Below, piece after piece: positions 52,060 to 57,486 of a stretch of 57,486 nt of DNA (its first letter is position 1; every line of letters starts with the position of its first letter). Below the pieces are notes generated by a model. It did no database searches and was not told the DNA's origin. It was given only the letters and a program-made list of their open reading frames with translations. The stretch is from Balneola sp. (GTDB lineage: Bacteria > Bacteroidota > Rhodothermia > Balneolales > Balneolaceae). Position numbers and translations under genes: made by a program. The stretch covers positions 258,211 through 315,696 of the forward strand of contig JAEPNB010000001.1 in the NCBI GenBank assembly GCA_017643645.1, written 5' to 3'.

Positions 52060-54486
52060 TTAATAGATTTCCGGAAAACGGTCTTTCTCGCATTCCTGCA
52101 TAATTCCGTACACCGCTTCAAAAATATCTTCGGCATTTGGCTTACTGAAGTAATCTCCATCCGTGGCATAAGCCGGACGATGTGGCTGAGCTGTTAAACA
52201 TCGGGGTCTGGAATCCAGATAGCGATATCCACCCTGCTCTTCCACAATGTGTGCCATAATATAAGCTGCTGCTCCTCCGGGAACGTCTTCATCCACAACT
52301 AATAACCGGTTCGTCTTTTTCAGCGACTCCACGATCATATGATTTCTGTCGAACGGAAGCAGCGTTCTTGCATCCACCAATTCAACGGAAATTCCGGCTT
52401 CATCGAACTGAGAATTCATTCCTTCAATAATATTGAACGTAGAACCGTAAGAAACGATAGTAATATCATCCCCTTCTTTTACGATCTCAGGAATTCCGAG
52501 TGGCGTAGTGAATTCTCCTAAGTTCTCGGGTAGTTTTTCTTTTAAGCGGTACCCATTCAACGGCTCGATCACCATCGCGGGATCATCGCCCTGAATCAGC
52601 GTGTTATAAAATCCTGCAGCTGTGGTTAAATTCCTTGGTACACAGATATGAACGCCTCGTAACCCATTGATCAAAACACCCATCGGCGAACCTGAGTGCC
52701 AGATTCCTTCTAATCGATGTCCACGGGTTCTTACAATTAAAGGAGCCGCCTGACCGCCTTTAGTTCGGTATCTCAGAGAAGCAAGATCATCACTCATTCC
52801 CTGAAAACAGTACAGCACATAATCCAAATACTGAATGTCAGCAATCGGACGAAGTCCACGTAACGACATCCCGATTCCCTGTCCCAGAATAGTAGCCTCA
52901 CGAATTCCGGTATCAGAAACACGAATTTCTCCGTATTTATCCTGCATACCTTCCAGGCCTTTGTTTACATCACCGAGCTTTCCGGCATCTTCGCCGAATA
53001 CCAATGTATTCGGATATTTTTCAAAGATCTTATCGAAATTATCTCTGATCACCAAACGGCCGTCTACATTCTTTGAATCTTTGGAATATTCCGGCTTGAT
53101 CTCCCCGATCTTAAGTGGAGAAAATTCTGTCTCGCTAAGCAAGTGAGAATTAAATCGCTCTTTATTTGCTTCAGTACTTTCGTATACCCAGCTCTTAATA
53201 GCCTCTCTGGTAGAACTTGTTTTTCCGGCTGTTGCATATAATGCCTTTCTACCGGCAGAAAGCACATCTTTTCTGAAAGGATTCTGAACCATTTTCAATC
53301 TTTTGATCAGATCATCAATACCATCAACTCCGGTTTCTTCTTTCAATTCAGATAACCAGTCGAGCATCTGCTTTTTATCTTCCTTGATCGGAGAGATGTA
53401 ATTATCCCACGCTTCCTTTTTGGCTTCTGAGGCTTCTTTGGAAGCTTCTTCTTCCAACTCCTCTAATTTCTTTTTAGTAGCGATCTTATTATCTAAGATC
53501 CAGTCTTTTGTTTTTTGAAGACAGCAAAATTCTTCCTCAAACTTCAAACGCTCTTCATCTTTGTATCGCTCATGTGATCCTGAAGTTGAATGTCCCTGAG
53601 GCTGTGTAACTTCATGAACATGAACCAGAACAGGAACGTGCTCTTCACGCGCGATCTTCTCTGCTTTTTCATAGGTTTCCATCAGTCCCGGATAATCCCA
53701 TGCTTTTGCAGTCAAAATCTCATAGCCTGCCTGATCTTTTGTCCTTTGGAAGCCACTTAATACTTCAGAGATACTTTCTTTGGTAGTCTGATATTTCTTG
53801 GAAACTGAAATTCCCCAGCCGTCATCCCAAACCGACATGATCATCGGAACCTGTAAAACTCCGGCTGCATTTATGGTTTCCCAGAATACACCCTCTGATG
53901 TACTTGCATCTCCAATGGTACCGAATGCAATTTCATTTCCTTTGTTTGAAAATTTCTTCCACTCTTTTCCTTTCAGCGCTTTTTCGTTTCGATACACTTT
54001 GGAAGCCTGAGCCAATCCCAGCAATCTGGACATTTGACCTGCAGTCGGAGACATATCAGCAGAAGTATTCTTCATTTTGGTCTGATCTTTCCACGTCCCG
54101 TCTTCATTCAGTAAACGTGTAGCAAAGTGAGCGTTCATTTGGCGGCCACCCGAACTTGGCTCTAATTCTGTATCCGGAGTGGCATACAACTGAGCGAAAA
54201 ACTGAACCGGCGTAACTCCTTCAATGGCGAGCATAAAAGTTTGATCACGGTAGTAACCCGATCTGAAATCACCATTCTTGAACACTTTTGACATGGCGAT
54301 CTGCGGCATTTCTTTACCGTCACCAAAAATACCAAACTTCGCTTTTCCGGTAAGTACTTCTTTCCTGCCGATCAAAGACATGTGTCGGCTCAACCAGCCC
54401 AGCTTATAATCAGAAAGAATTTCCTTCTTTTTAGCCGCGCTAAAAGTTGACTTCTTTTTTTTCGTCTTTGTTTCTGCCATCTTCAA
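52060..54486 (-). CDS. Fused alpha/beta E1 component of branched-chain 2-oxoacid dehydrogenase
   Basis: This single 808-residue polypeptide combines the E1 alpha and beta chains that are separate in most bacteria. The alpha part (about 20-330) carries the thiamine diphosphate region GDASTSEGVFWETINAAG, VWDDGWGISVS and the loop QGHSTSGSHERYKDEERL. A charged coiled-coil linker (about 340-440, Lys/Glu-rich) follows. The beta part (about 455-800) carries TLVFGEDAGKLGDVNKGL, IREATILGQGIGMSLRGLRP, RTRGHRLEGIWHSGSPMG and a transketolase C-terminal domain. The Lys-rich N-terminus (ETKTKKKKSTFSAAKKK) is unusual. It acts in the decarboxylation of valine, leucine or isoleucine-derived acids. The E2 and E3 genes are elsewhere. 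Confidence 0.92.
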   Translation of the reverse strand: MKMAETKTKKKKSTFSAAKKKEILSDYKLGWLSRHMSLIGRKEVLTGKAKFGIFGDGKEMPQIAMSKVFKNGDFRSGYYRDQTFMLAIEGVTPVQFFAQLYATPDTELEPSSGGRQMNAHFATRLLNEDGTWKDQTKMKNTSADMSPTAGQMSRLLGLAQASKVYRNEKALKGKEWKKFSNKGNEIAFGTIGDASTSEGVFWETINAAGVLQVPMIMSVWDDGWGISVSKKYQTTKESISEVLSGFQRTKDQAGYEILTAKAWDYPGLMETYEKAEKIAREEHVPVLVHVHEVTQPQGHSTSGSHERYKDEERLKFEEEFCCLQKTKDWILDNKIATKKKLEELEEEASKEASEAKKEAWDNYISPIKEDKKQMLDWLSELKEETGVDGIDDLIKRLKMVQNPFRKDVLSAGRKALYATAGKTSSTREAIKSWVYESTEANKERFNSHLLSETEFSPLKIGEIKPEYSKDSKNVDGRLVIRDNFDKIFEKYPNTLVFGEDAGKLGDVNKGLEGMQDKYGEIRVSDTGIREATILGQGIGMSLRGLRPIADIQYLDYVLYCFQGMSDDLASLRYRTKGGQAAPLIVRTRGHRLEGIWHSGSPMGVLINGLRGVHICVPRNLTTAAGFYNTLIQGDDPAMVIEPLNGYRLKEKLPENLGEFTTPLGIPEIVKEGDDITIVSYGSTFNIIEGMNSQFDEAGISVELVDARTLLPFDRNHMIVESLKKTNRLLVVDEDVPGGAAAYIMAHIVEEQGGYRYLDSRPRCLTAQPHRPAYATDGDYFSKPNAEDIFEAVYGIMQECEKDRFPEIY

Positions 54487-54546
54487 AAATTATATCGTTC
54501 AAAATAAATAGAATAGAGCCCGAATCGGGGGGCCTCAATAATACGG

Positions 54547-54560
54547 GAAAAGCGCTTTTC
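54547..54560. promoter_or_regulatory. Palindrome upstream of the fused E1 gene
   Basis: GAAAAGCGCTTTTC at 54547-54560 is a perfect 14 bp palindrome in the spacer upstream of the E1 gene, about 60 bp from its start. It could be an operator for a dimeric regulator. There is no other copy in the window to support that. Confidence 0.3.
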
Positions 54561-54627
54561 TTACAAAAACAGAACATTATTTAATGCCTGATTAACACTA
54601 ACCCAATAAACACTGTTTTGGTGTGAT

Positions 54628-56013
54628 TTACTCTGTAAATCCACCTTTCGTCATCTTGATGGGGTCCAGAGCGTTATCCAGTTCCTCATCAGACAGATCT
54701 GTCATTATTTTTGCTACATCTTTCAAAGGTCTGCTTTCGGCAAACGCTTTTTTAGCGATCTTAGCTGCAAGGTCATAACCAATGATCGGGTTTAAAGCCG
54801 TCACTAAGATCGGATTCCTTCCAACCATATCAGCAATAACATCTTTGCGCACTTCCAGTCTTGAAACAGAACGGTCAGCCAGATTTCTTGCGGCATTTCC
54901 AAGTATTTCAACAGACTGAAGTAAATTATGCGCTACCACAGGAAGCATAACATTCAGCTCAAAGTTTCCTGCTTGTCCTGCAACTGTTATGGTACTGTCG
55001 TTTCCAATAACCTGAGCGCAAACCATTGTAATAGATTCTTCAATAACCGGATTTACTTTACCCGGCATAATTGAAGATCCGGGCTGAAGAGCCGCTAATT
55101 GAACTTCTCCTAATCCACCGTTTGGTCCTGAGTTCATCCAACGCAGGTCATTGCCGATCTTCATCAACCCAACAGCTATAGTTTTTAACTGTCCTGAAAG
55201 TTCTACCGGAGCGTCAACCGTTGCCTGAGCTTCAAAATGGTTTTCAGCTTCTTTAAAATCGATTCCTGTAAGTTCTGAAACTTTTGCTGCAAAATTCTTA
55301 CCGAAATCAGCATGTGTGTTAATTCCGGTTCCTACAGCGGTTCCGCCTTGTGGCAACTCCGTCATTCTGACGAGTGCTGATTTAACTCGCTCTATTCCCA
55401 GATCAACCTGACGTGCATAGCCACCAAATTCCTGCTCAATAGTTACAGGCATAGCATCCATCAAGTGTGTACGCCCTGTTTTTACTACATCAGCATACTC
55501 TTTTCCTTTGCTTATGAATGTATCTCGCAGATGCTCAAGCGCCGGAATCAGATTATTTGTAACTGCAAGAACAGCCGATATTCTGATGGCTGTAGGAATC
55601 ACATCATTAGAGCTTTGACCAAAATTCACATGGTCGTTGGGATGAATTCCAAGGTCTTCGCTCAACTCGTTTGCCCGATGAGCAATCATCTCATTGGCAT
55701 TCATATTTGATGATGTTCCTGAACCGGTCTGGAAAATATCGATCACAAACTCTTTATCGTGCTTTCCGTCAATTACTTCCTGAGCTGCTTCAGAAATTGC
55801 ATTTGCAATATTCTCATCTAAAAGATCCAATCCTGTATTAGCAAGTGCCGCCGATTTCTTTACATATCCCAATGCCTGAATAAATTCACGGCTGAAACGA
55901 ATACCGCTTATTGGAAAATTATCGTGTGCACGTTGGGTTTGGGCTCCGTAAAGTGCGTCTTTTGGCACCTTAACTTCTCCCATAGAATCTTTTTCAATTC
56001 TGAAATCGCTCAT
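54628..56013 (-). CDS. fumC: Class II fumarate hydratase
   Basis: This enzyme catalyses the reversible hydration of fumarate to malate in the citric acid cycle. It has 461 residues, normal for FumC. Signatures are DALYGAQTQRAHDNFPISG at the start, QTGSGTSSNMNANEMIA, NFGQSSNDVIPTAIRI, GRTHLMDAMPVT, TAVGTGINTH and the catalytic loop GSSIMPGKVNPVIEES. Homologous argininosuccinase, aspartase and adenylosuccinase sequences differ at these positions, so fumarase is favoured, though aspartase remains a lesser alternative. It is divergent from the repeat region and 141 bp upstream of the fused E1. Confidence 0.94.
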   Translation of the reverse strand: MSDFRIEKDSMGEVKVPKDALYGAQTQRAHDNFPISGIRFSREFIQALGYVKKSAALANTGLDLLDENIANAISEAAQEVIDGKHDKEFVIDIFQTGSGTSSNMNANEMIAHRANELSEDLGIHPNDHVNFGQSSNDVIPTAIRISAVLAVTNNLIPALEHLRDTFISKGKEYADVVKTGRTHLMDAMPVTIEQEFGGYARQVDLGIERVKSALVRMTELPQGGTAVGTGINTHADFGKNFAAKVSELTGIDFKEAENHFEAQATVDAPVELSGQLKTIAVGLMKIGNDLRWMNSGPNGGLGEVQLAALQPGSSIMPGKVNPVIEESITMVCAQVIGNDSTITVAGQAGNFELNVMLPVVAHNLLQSVEILGNAARNLADRSVSRLEVRKDVIADMVGRNPILVTALNPIIGYDLAAKIAKKAFAESRPLKDVAKIMTDLSDEELDNALDPIKMTKGGFTE

Positions 56014-56083
56014 AGTCTCATCTAGTTTTTAAACGTTCTTATAAACTGAGTTCTATTAAAATATCGTATAACCTTGCCGATTA

Positions 56084-56108
56084 GTCATTCCTGCGGAGGC
56101 GGGAATCT
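56084..56108 (-). repeat. Hairpin repeat unit, left arm of gene-less pair
   Basis: The minus strand reads AGATTCC, a loop, then GGAATGAC (25 bases). The stem is ATTCC/GGAAT. It is inverted relative to the unit at 56151. Confidence 0.75.
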
Positions 56109-56150
56109 AAATCGTGGTTTGAAACTCATTAGAAATACATCAAAGAATCC

Positions 56151-56178
56151 AGATTCCAGGCCTACGCCGTGGAATGAC
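56151..56178 (+). repeat. Hairpin repeat unit, right arm of gene-less pair
   Basis: The unit reads AGATTCCAGGCCTACGCC then GTGGAATGAC, preceded by AATCC. The stem is ATTCCA/TGGAAT. Compared with unit 2 (39602-39629), three stem pairs differ by changes on both sides that keep pairing, while the loop TACGCCG is kept. Confidence 0.8.
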
Positions 56179-56314
56179 CTTGCATATACTCCAAAGATTA
56201 TTTTAAAGCAAAACTCAGATTTTAAGATAACACTTTTATTAATGATGAGCAGGCAAGAATCGGTTGAATTCTATTCCTTAAAATTTGGTTACATTTAGCA
56301 GAATTAAAACAATT

Positions 56315-56893
56315 ATGACTGTGAGTACTATTTCTGAAATCCGAATAAAGAACATGGTGTGCGACCGCTGTATAAAAGTGGTTCGGCAAAAATTGGAAGA
56401 ACAAGATCTTCCTGTTCAGCATATTGAATTGGGTAAAGTTCTGTTTGAAACGCCCGTAGAAATCGATAACACAACGCTTGCAAAAGTATTGGAAGAAGAA
56501 GGATTTGAGCTAATTGATGATGAAACTTCAAAACTTATCTCAAGAATTAAAACTTCTGTTATCAATCATATCCACCATCATAAAAGTGGAGAATCTTTCC
56601 ATAACCTTACCGATTATCTGGAAAAAGAGATCGGTAAAAGTTATTCCAGTTTGAGTTCACTCTTCTCAAAAAATGAAGGAAGAACTATTGAGAAATATTC
56701 CATTCAACAACGAGTAGAAAGAGTTAAAGAGTTGCTTATTTATGGAGAAAAAACAGTAAGCGAGATCGCTCATGAATTGGGGTACAGCAGTACTCAATAT
56801 TTATCCAATCAGTTTAAAAGCGAAACCGGCTTCACTCCTACTCAGTTCAGAAAACTCATTTCTTCAAAAAGAAAGCCTCTAGATGAGGTTTGA
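56315..56893 (+). CDS. HMA-AraC fusion transcriptional regulator, probable copper/metal sensor
   Basis: This is a 192-residue regulator from the ATG at 56315. The N-terminal 75 residues resemble an HMA metal-binding domain with a CxxC motif (IKNMVCDRCIKVV, Cys16 and Cys19). A linker contains HHHK-type His residues (INHIHHHKSG). The C-terminal 105 residues are an AraC-type double helix-turn-helix (RVERVKELLIYGEKTVSEIAHELGYSSTQYLSNQFKSETGFTPTQF). No cupin or sugar-binding domain is present. The downstream P-type ATPase gene with a related HMA domain on the same strand suggests metal-dependent control of that transporter. Confidence 0.9.
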   Translation: MTVSTISEIRIKNMVCDRCIKVVRQKLEEQDLPVQHIELGKVLFETPVEIDNTTLAKVLEEEGFELIDDETSKLISRIKTSVINHIHHHKSGESFHNLTDYLEKEIGKSYSSLSSLFSKNEGRTIEKYSIQQRVERVKELLIYGEKTVSEIAHELGYSSTQYLSNQFKSETGFTPTQFRKLISSKRKPLDEV

Positions 56894-57149
56894 AATATTG
56901 AGTGTAGCTTTTCTGACCTCCCTTTATGTGACGCTTCTTGGGAATTGCTTCGTCACATCCGTTCTTCGTAAATATTATCTCAACGAGTCCTTCTCCTTAT
57001 GAAGGAGAAGACAGATGAGGTCGAAATTTAATCTTTATAATTGTAATCTCAACTTGCGCAATCTTTGATCAAAAATCCTACACATCATATCATAAATTCT
57101 GTAATCAAATTTTGATCGAATTATATCATATTCAATAGAATTTAATAAA
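56894..57149. other. Spacer with two palindromic hairpins between regulator and P-type ATPase genes
   Basis: This 256 bp contains ATGTGACG/CGTCACAT arms (56926-56933 and 56951-56958) and a perfect 9 bp hairpin CTTCTCCTT/AAGGAGAAG (56990-56998 and 57002-57010, loop ATG). Both are enclosed by GACCTC (56915-56920) and GAGGTC (57017-57022). The second hairpin lacks a following T run, so it is not a normal terminator. Both resemble dispersed repeats. Confidence 0.55.
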
Positions 57150-57486
57150 ATGATTATGAAACACACTTATCAAGTTAGCGGCATGAGTTGCAATGGCTGT
57201 AAAAGTCATGTAACCAAAGCACTTTCTGAAATTGAAAATGTTAAAGACGTCTCTGTATCCCTTGAAGAGGGAACTGCAGAAATTGAGATGTCTGAACATA
57301 TTGAAATAGATAAACTTCAAGAAGCTTTGACAGAGCTTGACGGTAATTACTCTATTAGTCTACCAAGTGATCATTTTCATCATGATCACTCAAAAGAGCA
57401 GAAACAATCTGCTTCCGGAAATGGCTCAGGTGTGTTTTACTGTCCTATGCATTGTGAAGGAGATAAAACTTATGATGAGCCGGGTG
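57150..57486 (+). CDS. Heavy-metal P1B-type ATPase, N-terminal metal-binding part (cut by window edge)
   Basis: The visible 112 residues start MIMKHTYQVSGMSCNGCKSH. This is an HMA domain with the Cu-binding SCNGC motif, followed by a His-rich linker (SDHFHHDHSKE). The sequence then begins a second metal-binding module (GVFYCPMHCEGDKTYDEPG), found ahead of the transmembrane core in many Bacteroidota copper-exporting ATPases. The transport core and the phosphorylation motif lie outside the window, so CopA-type Cu(I) export is inferred. It could alternatively be a short HMA-YHS protein. The start is the ATG at 57150, with a second at 57156. Confidence 0.72.
   Translation, partial: MIMKHTYQVSGMSCNGCKSHVTKALSEIENVKDVSVSLEEGTAEIEMSEHIEIDKLQEALTELDGNYSISLPSDHFHHDHSKEQKQSASGNGSGVFYCPMHCEGDKTYDEPG

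Larger units (their letters stand above)
56014..56314. other. Gene-free stretch holding an inverted hairpin pair
   Basis: This 301 bp holds two hairpin repeat units in inverted orientation (56084-56108 and 56151-56178) with a 42 bp spacer, then AT-rich sequence ahead of the AraC-type gene. No coding gene is seen. A 74-codon ORF here is only read-through of the repeats. Confidence 0.7.

Noticed and set aside
56074-56298. 74-codon plus-strand ORF
   Set aside because: It consists of the inverted hairpin pair and its spacer, with no family likeness or coding bias.

Overview
The window reads as a chromosomal segment of an AT-rich, Gram-negative member of the Bacteroidota/Balneolota, most like Balneolaceae. 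The support is three SusC/SusD-type or TonB receptor loci, two GWxTD-domain lipoproteins, a very large secreted protein with a C-terminal Por (type IX) sorting domain, a fused alpha/beta branched-chain-type E1 dehydrogenase, a Bacteroidota-type LptE and many SPII lipoproteins. Family names are my own recognition of the translated sequences and no search was run, so the taxonomic call is inference. No phage, IS transposase, rRNA or CRISPR array is visible.

Layout. 1-2.8 kb: RND efflux permease (cut by the left edge) and its periplasmic adaptor. 2.9-16.5 kb: housekeeping genes, namely serS, an Lrp-type regulator, a sigma-54 activator followed by lptE and a TPR gene, an MBL hydrolase, rpmE, a ChlI-like AAA+ ATPase, pabB, pyrD, a large TPR lipoprotein (PorW/SprE-like) with a TonB-like C-terminal domain, and pyruvate kinase. 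16.6-35.8 kb: an outer-membrane nutrient-uptake cluster with three receptor loci. Locus A is GWxTD lipoprotein, TonB receptor, degenerate SGNH lipoprotein and small lipoprotein. Locus B, on the opposite strand, is SusC, SusD, terminator and a second SusD. Locus C is GWxTD lipoprotein, SusC and SusD. 35.9-38.9 kb: initiator tRNA, then ornithine and lysine aminotransferases. 38.9-39.9 kb: a small GIY-YIG nuclease gene bracketed by inverted hairpin repeats. 39.9-56.0 kb: purL, an M1 peptidase, a type IX cargo protein, a small gene pair with DUF3565, a diheme cytochrome c, a barrel/propeller pair, DUF420, the fused E1 and fumC. 56.0-57.5 kb: more hairpin repeats, then an HMA-AraC regulator and the start of a copper-type P-type ATPase.

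How it fits together. Most of the window is core metabolism plus an envelope programme: LptE for LPS export, TPR/PorW-like and Por-tail proteins for type IX secretion, and three receptor systems for importing polymers or peptides. The two GWxTD genes are paralogues, and each sits immediately upstream of a TonB receptor, which suggests a linked function.

The most unusual element is a family of roughly 25-28 nt hairpins (AGAT-stem-loop-stem-ATGAC) whose stems differ by compensatory base changes. One inverted pair encloses the GIY-YIG gene. A second inverted pair, at 56.1 kb, has no gene between its arms. This resembles an autonomous/non-autonomous mobile repeat relationship, analogous to REP/RAYT but with a different nuclease family.
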